Positions 30,171 to 39,266 of a DNA stretch of 40,229 nt are shown here, piece by piece (positions within the stretch are counted from its first letter, which is position 1; each line of letters begins with the position of its first letter). The stretch lies in the NCBI GenBank assembly GCA_026392015.1, contig JAPLCW010000175.1:1-40229 (forward strand). Direction: 5' to 3'. This DNA comes from Candidatus Auribacterota bacterium. GTDB taxonomy: Bacteria > Auribacterota > Tritonobacteria > UBA1439. The translations under genes were made by a program, and so were the position numbers. Under the pieces are notes generated by a model, which ran no database searches, was not told where the DNA came from, and was given only the letters and a program-made list of their open reading frames with translations.

Positions 30171-30658
30171 ATCGGCGATCGCGTATCCGTTATCAATGTG
30201 CATTACAGATACGTCACAGATACACACAGATAGATTTGGTTGCGGCAATTGTCGCACTATACTACAAAGATCAAAATGTTTGTCTTTGAGTAAATAGTTT
30301 TGCCTTTGAATCTGTGACTCGTTGTTTCTCAGTATATTGCTCTATCTGTGTTAATCTGCGATTATCTGTGTGTATCTGTGGTGCTCGTTAAAGCTTCAAT
30401 GTGCATCACAGATGGACACAGATACGTCACAGATACACACAGATGGATTTATCCGCACCTTTAGGGAACCATGAGACACTGGGTAGTGGCTTAATTTGGG
30501 TAGCATTGATTTGCAGGGGTTCGATGAACTTGTCCCCACAACATCGAATAATTATATACTACATGTAATCGAGCCACTACCAGACACTGGAATCTATTCC
30601 CCCCATTCTGTTATACTGTTCCTGTAGCGTCCCGGCGATAAGATTGTAACAAACGGAT
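30171..30658. repeat. Spacer with CACAGATA-type (epsilon) and beta elements
   Basis: From about 30201 to 30460 runs a unit rich in ACAGATACACACAGAT and its inverse, containing CTCGTTAAAGCTTCAATGTG. The reverse-oriented relatives are at 19015-19130 and 34610-34760. A complete 98-bp beta element follows at 30483-30580, with ends GTAGTGGCT and AGCCACTAC. Past 30581, TTATACT (near 30610) could be a -10 for the transglycosylase gene, but no -35 is evident. Confidence 0.7.
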
Positions 30659-31231
30659 ATGCCTGCAAAAAGACTCTTTTCCCTGCCTGTGATGACGCTG
30701 CTTATGGTGCTCGTCATCTGCATGGCAATGATTCTCTTTGAGCTGTGGCGCGAGCATCGCTACGACACTCTCATTGAGGACGCCGCTTCCCGCTATGCCG
30801 TTGACCCCCTGCTCGTGAGAGCCATCATCAAACGGGAGAGCAATTTCAGGCCGCGCGTTCTTGGGAAGAAGGGAGAGATCGGCCTCATGCAGGTGACGCC
30901 GGTGGTGGGGCGGGAGTATACGGCGCGGCGCGGGGGGGAGGTGTTCGATCTGGAAAAGCTCTACGATCCGCGGCTCAACATCGAGGTAGGCTCCTGGTAT
31001 CTTTCGAAGGCCATGCGGCGCTACCGCACCTTTTCAGATCCGGTGCCGTTCGCCCTTGCCCACTACAATGCGGGCGCGACGAACGTTGACCGCTGGATCG
31101 CCTTGACGAAGCAGCGCGGGGAGAGGGGTGAGTTCATCAACGCAATCGGTTACCCCACGACGAGGGATTATGTGCGCTTTGTTCTTCGCCGCTGGTGGTG
31201 GTACAAGCTGCTTAACACGATAGGAGTGTGA
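30659..31231 (+). CDS. Lytic transglycosylase, membrane anchored (Slt/SLT family)
   Basis: The 190-residue enzyme cleaves peptidoglycan glycan strands non-hydrolytically. One N-terminal membrane anchor (about residues 10-28) is followed by the SLT domain. The catalytic glutamate is E60 in IKRESNFRP. Then come GEIGLMQVTP (73-82) and ALAHYNAGATNVDRWI, all canonical. It is close to the methyltransferase start (two-base gap after its stop), so they are probably co-transcribed. Confidence 0.92.
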   Translation: MPAKRLFSLPVMTLLMVLVICMAMILFELWREHRYDTLIEDAASRYAVDPLLVRAIIKRESNFRPRVLGKKGEIGLMQVTPVVGREYTARRGGEVFDLEKLYDPRLNIEVGSWYLSKAMRRYRTFSDPVPFALAHYNAGATNVDRWIALTKQRGERGEFINAIGYPTTRDYVRFVLRRWWWYKLLNTIGV

Positions 31232-31233
31232 CC

Positions 31234-31968
31234 ATGGAGTGGACCAATCAGTTCTTCGACAAAACATGGCTTGAGTACGGATTCCAACTCGTGACCCCCG
31301 AGCAGACGCGCAGCGAGGTTCTGTTCATCGAGCAGGCGCTCCATCTGAGGCCCAAAGAAAAGCTGCTCGACCTCTGCTGTGGCATCGGACGGCACAGTAT
31401 TCCGCTCGAGGAGAAGGGCTACACGGTCACCGGGATCGATTTCAATCCCGACTACATCAAAAAGGCACAGGCTTCTTCCCTGACGCTCCGCACGCGCCCT
31501 ACTTTCCTCCAAACCGATATGCGCAAGCTCCCCTTTGTGAACATGTTCGATGCCGCCATCTGCATGTGGTCGAGCTTCGGCTATTTCAGTGAGGAGGCGG
31601 ATTTCGGGATTCTCAAGGGGCTGACGAAGGCTCTCAAGGGGGGCGGCAGATTCCTGCTGGAAGTCGCGAACCGGGACTATATCATGCGGCACTTCCGGGA
31701 TCGTGACTGGACGAAGGCGGGGAGAGGGTACATCATGGAGAAAAGGGTCTTTTACCCTGACAAAAGCCGGATGGCCACGACCTGGCTTTTCGCCGCCGAG
31801 GGTCACATCATCAGGAAGATGTCCGACGTCAGGCTCTACGGCCTGAACGAGATCGAATCCATGCTGGTGAAAGCGGGTTTCAAAATCAGCGACCGTTTCG
31901 GAGGTTTTGACCGGTCCCGTCCGAGCCTGGAAACCCAGCGCCTCATTCTCGTCGCCTCAACCTTTTGA
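31234..31968 (+). CDS. Class I SAM-dependent methyltransferase
   Basis: The 244-residue product has the Rossmann methyltransferase motif I, LLDLCCGIGRHSIPLEEKGY, followed by VTGIDFNPDYIKKA (the acidic SAM contact) and LQTDMRKLPF. The motif IV region is FDAAICMWSSFGYF, then LKGGGRFLLEVANRD. The ATG at 31234 has GGAG eight bases upstream and follows the transglycosylase stop. Substrate unknown; this cluster of features resembles small-molecule methyltransferases. Confidence 0.87.
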   Translation: MEWTNQFFDKTWLEYGFQLVTPEQTRSEVLFIEQALHLRPKEKLLDLCCGIGRHSIPLEEKGYTVTGIDFNPDYIKKAQASSLTLRTRPTFLQTDMRKLPFVNMFDAAICMWSSFGYFSEEADFGILKGLTKALKGGGRFLLEVANRDYIMRHFRDRDWTKAGRGYIMEKRVFYPDKSRMATTWLFAAEGHIIRKMSDVRLYGLNEIESMLVKAGFKISDRFGGFDRSRPSLETQRLILVASTF

Positions 31969-32546
31969 ACAAAACAAGGGGACAGGCTACTTTGTTCTAT
32001 TCTAATTTATTCATTAGCCTGATCTATTCACCAACTCAAAACTGACATAACTGCCGAATAGCACAATAGACTACACGCTTTTAACCACTGAAGACGCTGA
32101 GATCACTGAACGGTTCACACAACTATCTCATTGATATCTTAATCGCTATTCAGGACGCAGATGAACGCAGAACACGCAGATACAAAGACAGTTTGAAGTG
32201 AAAACTTCAGAGATATAATCTGCTTCTTTTGCCAATCTGCGTTCATCTGCGAAAATCTGCGTCCAAACATTCAGTATATTCATTGCCCTTAGTGGTTATG
32301 CCCCTTTTAGCACGGGCGCCTCATGAATAATCCAGGTCAGAAGCATAAAAGAGCAATTTTAACGGATTAAAGTATGGAACCGCGGATTTTGCGGATTGGG
32401 CGGATTGCAAACAAGAATCCGCGCAATCAGCGTAATCCGCGGTTAAGACGTTAGAAGTTGATGAATGGATCAGACCAAGGGCTTTGGTCTGAGAGGATGC
32501 GATATAAAGCAGATCTTATCAGAAAAAATAGCCTGTTCCCTTTTTT
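31969..32546. repeat. Spacer with two adjoining alpha elements, no gene seen
   Basis: Element 32015-32339 starts TAGCCTGATCTATTCACC and ends TGAATAATCCAGGTCA. Inside, AACCACTGAAGACGCTGAG is mirrored by the CTTAGTGGTTATG near 32288, and CGCAGATGAACGCAGA by TCTGCGTTCATCTGCG. A second, shorter element (32323-32473) begins in its right end and contains the AACCGCGGATT/AATCCGCGGTT hairpin. The first 140 bases of the first element recur at 40090-40229. Confidence 0.75.
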
Positions 32547-33875
32547 CTATTTTTCGATCGCCTTGAAGATGGCGCTCTTTACCGCCTCATATTCCGCCGG
32601 CAGCTCCACGGGGAGATTGGCATAGCGCGGTGTGACCTCCGGGAGCTTCCCCTCGTGGTAGCGCGTCTTGAACTCGGAGAACTTCAGCCCGTGCGCGGTG
32701 GAGATTACGACGACATGATCCGATTTCCGTATCTGCCCCTTTTTCACAAGCTTGAAAAGCGCGGCGAGGGCGACTCCGGTATGCGGGCAGGTATAGAGCC
32801 CGGTGCGGTCGGCCAGGGCACATGCGTTCGAGAGCTCGTCTTCCGTCGCCTCTTCGACGACGCCGTTAAATTCCTTGAGCACCTTGATCGCCTTTTTCAC
32901 GCTCACCGGATTTCCTATCTGGATTGCGGTCGCCGCGGTCCTCTTCGCCTTGACCGGGTGGAACTCGGCAAAGCCTGTGCGGTAGCTCCGGTAGAGCGGA
33001 TTCGCCTGTGCTGCCTGCGCGCATGCGATCCTCGGGAGTTTGCGGATGATCCCCAGCTCGCTCATTTCCATCAGCCCTTTCCCGAGCGCGCTCACGTTCC
33101 CGAGGTTCCCCCCGGGGATGATGATCCAGTCGGGGACCTCCCAGTCGAGCTGCTGGACGATCTCGATCGCCACCGTCTTCTGCCCCTCGACGCGCAGCGA
33201 GTTCATCGAGTTCGCGAGATAGATATTCTCCCGCGTGCAGATCTGCCGGATGAGCTGCATGCAGCCGTCGAAATCGGTATCCAGCGAGAGGGTGAGGGCT
33301 CCGTTCGCGATCGGCTGGATGAGCTGGGCGGTCGAGACCTTCCCCCTCGGCAGAAAGACGATCGCCTGGATCCCCGCCGCCGCGCAGTATGCCGCGAGGG
33401 CGGCCGACGTGTCACCGGTCGAGGCGCAGGCGACGCCGAGGATTTTCTTCCCGCCGGCGATCATCTGGTTGACCATGGAAACGAGCACGGTCATTCCGAG
33501 ATCCTTGAATGAGCCGGTGTGCTCGTTGCCGCACAGCTTGACCCAGAGGTTCTCGACCCCGATCTGTTCCCCAAGCCGGCTCGCCCTGAAGAGGTTGCTC
33601 CCCCCCTCATAGAGCGAGACGATATTCTCGTCCCTCACAGCGGGGCAGACGAGCTCCTTCTTCCCCCATACGGAGCTCCCGTAGGGCCACTCGGTGCGGC
33701 GGTATCGCGCGTCCCAGAGGCTCTTCCACTCCGCAGCCGGTTTCTTGCGCAGCTCCTCCATGTCATGCCGCACCTCGAGGAGCTCACCGCACCTCCGGCA
33801 CTCGTACACCATCTCGTCAAGGGCGTACTTCTCTCCACAGTCGCCGATACACTGGAACCATGCCTTGTACGGCAT
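32547..33875 (-). CDS. thrC: Threonine synthase
   Basis: This PLP enzyme converts O-phosphohomoserine to threonine. The 442-residue protein starts with a zinc-ribbon-like segment (C9, C13, C26, C29: CIGDC and CRRC). The PLP lysine is K124 in [13 protein letters not shown], followed by [33 protein letters not shown] is the phosphate-binding loop. The C-terminal part ([28 protein letters not shown]) is also typical. A coiled-coil lipoprotein gene lies 14 bases upstream on the same strand. Confidence 0.95.
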   Translation of the reverse strand: MPYKAWFQCIGDCGEKYALDEMVYECRRCGELLEVRHDMEELRKKPAAEWKSLWDARYRRTEWPYGSSVWGKKELVCPAVRDENIVSLYEGGSNLFRASRLGEQIGVENLWVKLCGNEHTGSFKDLGMTVLVSMVNQMIAGGKKILGVACASTGDTSAALAAYCAAAGIQAIVFLPRGKVSTAQLIQPIANGALTLSLDTDFDGCMQLIRQICTRENIYLANSMNSLRVEGQKTVAIEIVQQLDWEVPDWIIIPGGNLGNVSALGKGLMEMSELGIIRKLPRIACAQAAQANPLYRSYRTGFAEFHPVKAKRTAATAIQIGNPVSVKKAIKVLKEFNGVVEEATEDELSNACALADRTGLYTCPHTGVALAALFKLVKKGQIRKSDHVVVISTAHGLKFSEFKTRYHEGKLPEVTPRYANLPVELPAEYEAVKSAIFKAIEK

Positions 33876-33889
33876 CGCTGCACCTCTCG

Positions 33890-34489
33890 CTATTTGTTTG
33901 ATTCGTCATCGCCGGAGATATCCAGGCCCGGCTGCGGGGAAGAATCGGTTGCCGGCTCCGTGGCCTCCGCGCGGGCGGTCGGCGCCTTTGTCGGGCGAGG
34001 AGTCACCGTCGGGGCTGCCATCGCCTTTTTAAGATCCGACACCTTTTGCTTCAGATTGTTGTTCTCTGTAAGGAGAGCTCCGGCCTGCTCCTGGATCGAG
34101 GCCTTCTCCTCCTCCAACTTCGCGCATTTCTTCTCCAGTTCGCCCTTTGTCGCGTCCGCCTTGGTGAGACCCGCCTCACACTCTTTCAACTTCTGAGCGG
34201 CCTCCGCCTTCCCCTCGGTCATCTCCTTGAGCTGAGTGCGCAACTCCGTGCTGGTTTCCTTGAGGTCCTTATTCCGCTGCTCGTCTCTCGCCATTTCAAC
34301 ATGGACCTTGCCCACCTCGGCTTCGAGCGCCGCCTTCTCGGCCTCAAGCTTCTCCTTCTCCTGCTCGAGGGCCGCCTGCTTCTCCGCGATGGCCGTCCTC
34401 TCCTTGCCCAGCGCCTCGTATCTCTCCCTGGGGACCATACAGCCCGCGCATATCACCACCGCTCCCAAAATCCATATCCGTCTCATCCG
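33890..34489 (-). CDS. Coiled-coil lipoprotein
   Basis: The product of about 199 residues begins at the ATG of 34489, with GGGAGG upstream. It has a short lipoprotein signal ending at Cys16 ([10 protein letters not shown]). Nearly all the rest is a Lys/Glu-rich coiled coil ([20 protein letters not shown], and [16 protein letters not shown]) up to about residue 160. The tail is disordered and Thr/Pro-rich ([20 protein letters not shown]). It is probably a periplasmic spacer or scaffold; no enzymatic motif is seen. It is probably co-transcribed with threonine synthase. Confidence 0.75.
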   Translation of the reverse strand, partial: RMRRIWILGAVVICAGCMVPRERYEALGKERTAIAEKQAALEQEKEKLEAEKAALEAEVGKVHVEMARDEQRNKDLKETSTELRTQLKEMTEGKAEAAQKLKECEAGLTKADATKGELEKKCAKLEEEKASIQEQAGALLTENNNLKQKVSDLKKAMAAPTVTPRPTKAPTARAEATEPATDSSPQPGLDISGDDESNK

Positions 34490-34841
34490 TTTCCCTCCCG
34501 CGACGCGTTTCGAGTCCAACAAACCGTCTCCAGATCCACATGATACACAGCGCGGCCATGGGCCGCAATCAAATTGTTGTCAAGCCACAGAGATCACAGC
34601 GCGGCCGTTAGCCGCAACAAAATCCATCTGTGTGTATCGGTGTTATATCTGTGTTTATCTGTGATGCACATTGAAGCTTTACTGAGCACCACAGATACAC
34701 ACAGATAACTGCGGATGAACACAGATAAAGCAATATACTGCGAAACAAAGAATTGCATAATTATACCATGGTTTCATGAGGGGGCCGCGCTACGGGGAGG
34801 AGCGTCCGAAATTTCACCCAAGGCGATTGAGAAGATGCCGG
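34490..34841. repeat. Spacer with epsilon repeat, no gene seen
   Basis: GCCACAGAGATCACAGCGCG (34577) resembles the zeta end. From about 34610 to 34760 runs the CACAGATA unit (GTGATGCACATTGAAGCTTT ... CACCACAGATACACACAGAT) that is shared with 19015-19130 and, inverted, 30290-30450. Two CGCGGCC..GGCCGC fragments (near 34550 and 34600) flank it. Confidence 0.65.
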
Positions 34842-36605
34842 CTAATCCTCCTGGATCTTCAGGAAAGTGTTGCACCCGGGGTAGACAGCGCACTCGAAGG
34901 GCACCTTTCCGCCGTCTCGCGCGTAGAGTTCGAGCCATACGCTGCCCTTGCAGGTCTCGGGCCCCGCGGCATTCATCTGCTGGCCGGGGCCCGTGAAGTG
35001 CCCCGTCCAGACGATAATTCTGCTTTCTGGATTGTCGTAGCGGCCGTCAATCCTGATGTTGCGCGTGCACCCTGCATTGCAAAAGCCCAGCCGGCGCCAC
35101 TTCTGTCCTGGGAGCGAGAGCTCGATCATGAACTGCCTGAGCCCATCCTCGCACCGCGCGAGAGAGTCGTCAATCCTGTCCCACCTTCCCTGTATAAAGT
35201 TCAGGACGTAGGGGAATGAGGGATTCCCCTCGACCATGTAGGCGGCGCCGTAGCGCGTCCCGCCCAGTCCCCAGAGCAGCTTCTCAGAAAGGTGCAATAC
35301 CGGGAGAGGCACCACCACGCGATCGGGCAGCCGGGCCAGTTCGACAATCTGCACGGATGCACTGCCGCTTTTCCCACCTTCCTGAATTTTCGCGACCTCG
35401 TAGGCGTGATCGGCGAGGTGGGCGCTCGACTGGTCAATGAGGCCATCCCCCCTGTTTCCGTTTGCGCCTACAATAAACATGGTGTTGTGGGGATCGAGCG
35501 GGAAGCGCCTGTCACTCTCCAGACGAATGAGGCGCTCGACCGCCTCAAAATGGTAGATCGTCCCGAGCTGCGTCTGCCGCATCTGTGTGATCTCTCGCCC
35601 GGCAAAGATCTTGAGGATGGGAAACCAGCGGAAGAGCACAAAACTGTTGTTCGCACGGGGCGACCCGAAGAACGATCCGGTGATCGATAGAAACGAGGGG
35701 GCGACATCCAGAAAGGGGCGATACTCGGCGTAGTTGATGAAAAACCGCTCGATCCTCTCTCTCTCGTCAAGGGGGCAATATTGGAGTGATGAGGCGCACG
35801 CGCCGACGCGATTATAGCGCTTCGGATACCTGGAGCTCTCCGGCGGCTCGAACTGCTCCACTTTGGGATACTTGCTCGAAGGATCGGCGATGTAGCGGGT
35901 GAACTCGTCGAATTGCCGGGCCACCTTGTTCCTCGACCGCTCGAAAAACCATTTCATATCGGGGTCCCTCTTGAACTCCTCCTCCCTCTGCACCCGGATA
36001 TTCTTGAGAACGAGGTAGTCTTCAAGGGCGGTCATGAAGTAGAGGAACTCCGGGTCTTTCCTGAGGGCACTCCACTCGTCGCCGAACTGCTCCCGCATCT
36101 GATCGTACTCATTTTTGAAGAGGTAGAAAATCCGGTGGGCGAGCTGGGCCATGATTACCGCCCCCTGGCTGTAGCCGATGAATATCACGCTCCGCACCGG
36201 GGGCAGGCCGAGCGAGGCGCGTCTCTCATTCTCGATCTGGAGCGCGTGGACCGCCTGGGGTCCCACGCGCGTCCATGCAATGGCGAGTTCGGAGTTAAAA
36301 AGCGCAGCCCCGTGCACGAGGGGGTGATCGGCTGTGTCGTAGGTGAGGATCCGGCACGGGATCCCCTCCGCCGCGAGCATCTCCACGAGATGCCCAAAAT
36401 GCTGGTCCTGTGTAATCTCGAGCGTCGGGATTCTCAGGCCCGGTATGGCGAGGACGAGCGGCGCGTCAGGCGACATCTGTGTGGGATAAAGCCCCTCCTG
36501 AGAGGGAATGGGCCCCACGGAAAGCGTCGCGCAACCGCCGAGGAGCAGAGCGCCGGCAGCAATCCCAATAATGCATAAAATATTTCGCAGCCTGATTGAT
36601 CTCAT
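34842..36605 (-). CDS. Large lipoprotein with an alpha/beta-hydrolase-like region
   Basis: The 587-residue product starts with a lipoprotein signal and lipidated Cys25 (GALLLGGCATL). A segment at about residues 50-150 looks like an alpha/beta hydrolase: LVLAIPGLRIP, then FIGYSQGAVIMAQ with the nucleophile-elbow pattern G-x-S-x-G (S146). A long charged helical part follows (200-270). A second region contains MFIVGANGNRGDGLIDQSSA and later LADHAYEVAKI; its His could complete a catalytic triad with the Asp of RGDG. The last 140 residues have several cysteines (CNAGCTRN, CAVYPGCN) and look beta-rich. Family not recognised; lipase- or esterase-like activity is a guess. Start ATG 36605 chosen over TTG 36614; no clear ribosome site. 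Confidence 0.65.
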   Translation of the reverse strand: MRSIRLRNILCIIGIAAGALLLGGCATLSVGPIPSQEGLYPTQMSPDAPLVLAIPGLRIPTLEITQDQHFGHLVEMLAAEGIPCRILTYDTADHPLVHGAALFNSELAIAWTRVGPQAVHALQIENERRASLGLPPVRSVIFIGYSQGAVIMAQLAHRIFYLFKNEYDQMREQFGDEWSALRKDPEFLYFMTALEDYLVLKNIRVQREEEFKRDPDMKWFFERSRNKVARQFDEFTRYIADPSSKYPKVEQFEPPESSRYPKRYNRVGACASSLQYCPLDERERIERFFINYAEYRPFLDVAPSFLSITGSFFGSPRANNSFVLFRWFPILKIFAGREITQMRQTQLGTIYHFEAVERLIRLESDRRFPLDPHNTMFIVGANGNRGDGLIDQSSAHLADHAYEVAKIQEGGKSGSASVQIVELARLPDRVVVPLPVLHLSEKLLWGLGGTRYGAAYMVEGNPSFPYVLNFIQGRWDRIDDSLARCEDGLRQFMIELSLPGQKWRRLGFCNAGCTRNIRIDGRYDNPESRIIVWTGHFTGPGQQMNAAGPETCKGSVWLELYARDGGKVPFECAVYPGCNTFLKIQED

Positions 36606-36976
36606 ATACGGCAAAATGGATGATCAGCGATAAGCAGTAAGCGGTAAGTTGTAAGCGCTAAACTTCAAAACAGATCGCTCACTTATTACTGCTTATCGCC
36701 TATGGCTTACTGCTTTTGGTTCCCTTCCACATCATGTGAACTAATTTCTTATCCCTCCCCCTCCGAAGGGGGAGGGCGAGGGTGGGGGTGAGAAACGGAC
36801 AGAGGGGGCCCAGTATAACTCCTTCTAATCCAACATAGACCATCTCTGTATTTAAAATACCCCCCACCTTAATCCTACCCCTCAAGGGGGGAGGAGAATG
36901 TAGCTCACACACATAAAACGGAAGAGACCCCTGTTTTTTACTTACCGCTTACCGCTTACTGCTTACCGCTTGCTTC
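36606..36976. repeat. Spacer with eta and G-rich hairpin repeats, no gene seen
   Basis: An eta unit lies at about 36628-36716 (GATAAGCAGTAAGCGGTAAG ... TGGCTTACTGCTTTT). CCCTCCCCCTCCGAAGGGGG (36755) and CCTACCCCTCAAGGGGGGAG (36875) follow. A second eta piece begins at 36940 and runs into the flavodoxin stop codon. Confidence 0.65.
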
Positions 36977-37456
36977 TTACTGCTGGCTAAGTTTCTTCAC
37001 AAGCGCTGCGAACCTTTTTCCCATTCTCTTGCACTGGGATTCGACCCTGCGGTCCGGCTCGTCGATGGACACCCGTCCGTAGTGGTCGCCCTCGGGATCG
37101 CCCTGCAGAACCATGCCGTGAATGAGCATCGCCTGGAGGATTGCGAGTACCGTCGTCTCGTTCCCTCCCCCAATATTCGCGGCGGAGCTGAAGGCGGCCC
37201 CCACCTTTCCGTCAAGGCGACCGTGGTAGGCGACGCTTTCATCGAGCAGTTTCTTCACTTCCCACGACATGTTCCCGTAATAGGTCGGAGAGCCGATGAT
37301 GATACCGTCGAACTCGACGAGTTCGGCCGCGCGGATCTCTTCAATTTTCTTGACGGTCGCTCCGGCACCGCCCGCCTTCACCCCATCGGCGATGAGATGC
37401 GCCATCTTTTCCGTGTTCCCGCTCCGCGAATAGTACACGATCAGAACTTTAGACAT
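36977..37456 (-). CDS. Flavodoxin-family / NAD(P)H-quinone oxidoreductase (WrbA-like)
   Basis: The 159-residue protein begins VLIVYYSRSGNTEKMAHLIA, the flavodoxin phosphate-binding loop for FMN. DGIIIGSPTYYGNMSWEVKK and AAFSSAANIGGGNETTVLAI fit the WrbA/NQO branch. AAGGAGG stands immediately before the ATG of 37456; a longer frame to 37507 runs into repeat sequence. The length is short for WrbA (about 200) but normal for single-domain flavodoxin-like proteins. It may act as an electron carrier or quinone reductase. Its stop codon lies inside a GTAAGC repeat. Confidence 0.88.
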   Translation of the reverse strand: MSKVLIVYYSRSGNTEKMAHLIADGVKAGGAGATVKKIEEIRAAELVEFDGIIIGSPTYYGNMSWEVKKLLDESVAYHGRLDGKVGAAFSSAANIGGGNETTVLAILQAMLIHGMVLQGDPEGDHYGRVSIDEPDRRVESQCKRMGKRFAALVKKLSQQ

Positions 37457-37471
37457 GGACACCTCCTTAAA

Positions 37472-37552
37472 AGAAGCTATAAGCAGTAAGCCGTAAGTGG
37501 TAAGCACTTTGTTTCTAAGCTTACTGCTTATTGCTTACCGCTGCTTTTCCCA
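37472..37552. repeat. GTAAGC/GCTTAC (eta) repeat overlapping the glycosylase 3' end
   Basis: TAAGCAGTAAGCCGTAAGTG and TTACTGCTTATTGCTTACCG are inverted copies around a short centre. The right half encodes the last residues and the stop of the glycosylase at 37521. Confidence 0.7.
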
Positions 37553-38198
37553 TTCCCTTCTCCTCCAAATACGCCCTCAGCTTCTTCACATGCTCCCACA
37601 TATCGCGCTTCTTTCGCGGGTCTCTCAGGAGAAACGCGGGGTGGTAGAGCACCATGAACTGGATCTCAGGGTACTCCGGGAGGCAGAAGAATTTCCCGGC
37701 CTCCTCTTCCATGGTGCATTCTCCGGGAGTCCGCGCAATATGCTTCAGGGCAACTGCGCCAAGCAGAAGGATGATCTTCGGCTGCATGAGAGAGATCTGC
37801 TTCTGGAGGAACGGCAGGCAGGCCTTGACCTCCTCCGCCTGCGGCCCCCTGTCCTCGAGGGACATATCCTCGTGCACGCTCACCGGCATGCACTTCACAA
37901 CGTTACAGATGAGCATGTCGCGGTTGGAATCGAGCCCGATGGAGGCGAATATCTTATCGAGCATTTCGCCCGCCCGCCCCACGAACGCCTCGCCGGTTCT
38001 GTCCTCGTTCTCACCCGGCCGTTCGCTGATCACCATGATGGAGGAATCGGGATTGCCACGGTCCACAACGATGGCGTGCCGGTGCGCATGCAGCGCACAC
38101 CCCGTGCACGGGTACGCCGTGAGGAGCTTCTTGAACTCAGCGTAGTCGGCGGCCTGGAGCACACGGTTGAGTTCCTGATCAAAGAGGTCGAACTGCAC
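37521..38198 (-). CDS. Uracil-DNA glycosylase, iron-sulfur (family 4-like)
   Basis: The enzyme excises uracil from DNA. The 225-residue protein has four cysteines placed for the [4Fe-4S] cluster: C31, C34 (CTGC), C103 (NVVKC) and C127 (EEVKACLPF). The motif ENEDRTGEAFVGRAG (63-77) and the late HPAFLLRDP (motif B) are canonical. Motif A is unusual: the family normally has GEAPG or GEGPG, and here it reads SERPG (58-62). The start is a GTG at 38198, overlapping region GGGAG of the preceding gene's end. The C-terminus (AAVSNKQ) is encoded by a GTAAGC repeat. Confidence 0.88.
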   Translation of the reverse strand: MQFDLFDQELNRVLQAADYAEFKKLLTAYPCTGCALHAHRHAIVVDRGNPDSSIMVISERPGENEDRTGEAFVGRAGEMLDKIFASIGLDSNRDMLICNVVKCMPVSVHEDMSLEDRGPQAEEVKACLPFLQKQISLMQPKIILLLGAVALKHIARTPGECTMEEEAGKFFCLPEYPEIQFMVLYHPAFLLRDPRKKRDMWEHVKKLRAYLEEKGMGKAAVSNKQ

Positions 38199-38756
38199 CT
38201 ACTCCCGTCCCTTCTGCAATTCGGCGTCGGGCGGAACATCCATGAAGCGGTACGACCATGCGGGGCTCTCGAGGAGGACCTTCCCCTCCTCGCCGATCAA
38301 CCGCAGCATCAGAATCTTATCGAGGGGGAAATCCGCGCGCGCGCACGTAATCGCGCAATACGGCGAGCTGATGACCTGCGCGACCATCGCATCGGAAGAC
38401 GGCTTCCGTTCCTCAATACCCACTTCCACCGCCGAATCCGTCAGCGTCACTTTTTTCACCTGCACCGCGTAACCGGCGGTCGGCCTTGCGCCGATGAATA
38501 CCGCAATGACACACTCTTTCTTCCAGTTGACCGCCGGCGCATTCTTCACCTCCCCGGAAGAACCCGTGATGTTCTCAGCCCAGATGCGGCGCATCTCGTT
38601 CTCGTCCCGAGCCAGAACCAGTTCTGGGACGCTCTTGGCTTTCTTAATCCCCTACACGGCGTCCGCGCCATCGCACAACTTCTTCCAGGGAATCTCCCCG
38701 GCTACCGCGGCGGAGACGAGTATCGCCATGATACACATAGATGCACATGGTTTCAT
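38199..38756 (-). pseudogene. PrcB-like secreted protein interrupted by an in-frame TAG
   Basis: From the ATG at 38756 (AGGAGG eight bases upstream) the frame reads a signal-like start (MKPCASMCIMAILVSAAVAG) and reaches TAG at 38652-38654. The same frame continues past it as GIKKAKSVPELVLARDENEM and RRIWAENI. It then matches the PrcB C-terminal domain: CVIAVFIGARPTAGYAVQVK and VEVGIEERKPS, ending at 38199. A single CAG-to-TAG change would explain the break. PrcB domains are linked to extracellular proteases in other bacteria. Alternatively, translation could restart at the ATG of 38594, leaving an unexported fragment. The glycosylase gene starts directly after. Confidence 0.75.
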
Positions 38757-39266
38757 GCGGTTCAGCCTCCTTGCATGGCTATTATTGTAATTCCGTTTCC
38801 GCTCCACGGCAAATGGAAAGTGCATGGCCTGATCTATTCACCAACTTTTTAATGTTCTAACCGCGGATTACGCTGATTACGCGGATTCGCATTGTGTAAC
38901 CCGCGCAATATGCGGTTACATATGTTAGGCTGTTAAGATTGCTCTTTTATTCGTCTGCTGAATAATCCAAGCTTAGAGTGGCAGAGTGTTTCCGCAGACC
39001 CGACTTCGCGAAGCCTTCGCACGCCCCGGGGGCGCCTCGGAATGGCGGATAACTGATTAAAACCTTCACCCAGTAGATGCGGCTGAGTCGAGAACAATAA
39101 TTTTTGCAGGGGCTTGATTTATTAAGCCCGCCAACGGGTCGGATGAAACTTGTCCTGAGCCTGCCGAAGGATCCGACCCTTACATTATTCGTCATTTCGG
39201 TGCCACACACGGTATGGACGCGGCGACGCCCTCGGAGTATAATAGGTCGTTGTTCGAGAGGTCATT
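38757..39266. repeat. Spacer with alpha and delta elements, no gene seen
   Basis: Alpha element 38828-38975 is inverted relative to 25613 (CCTGATCTATTCACCAAC ... TGAATAATCCAAG), with the AACCGCGGATTACGCTGATT hairpin family inside. Delta element 39107-39183 has CAGGGGCTTGATTTATTAAG at its left and CCTGAGCCTGCCGAAGGATC inside. The rest is unassigned. Confidence 0.7.

Noticed and set aside
12832..38756. Stop-codon reassignment (TAA or TAG read as glutamine) to explain the two interrupted genes
   Set aside because: TAG and TAA end many intact genes here at the expected family length, for example TAG after threonine synthase and TAG at the end of the PrcB-like gene itself. Independent mutations or base errors are simpler.
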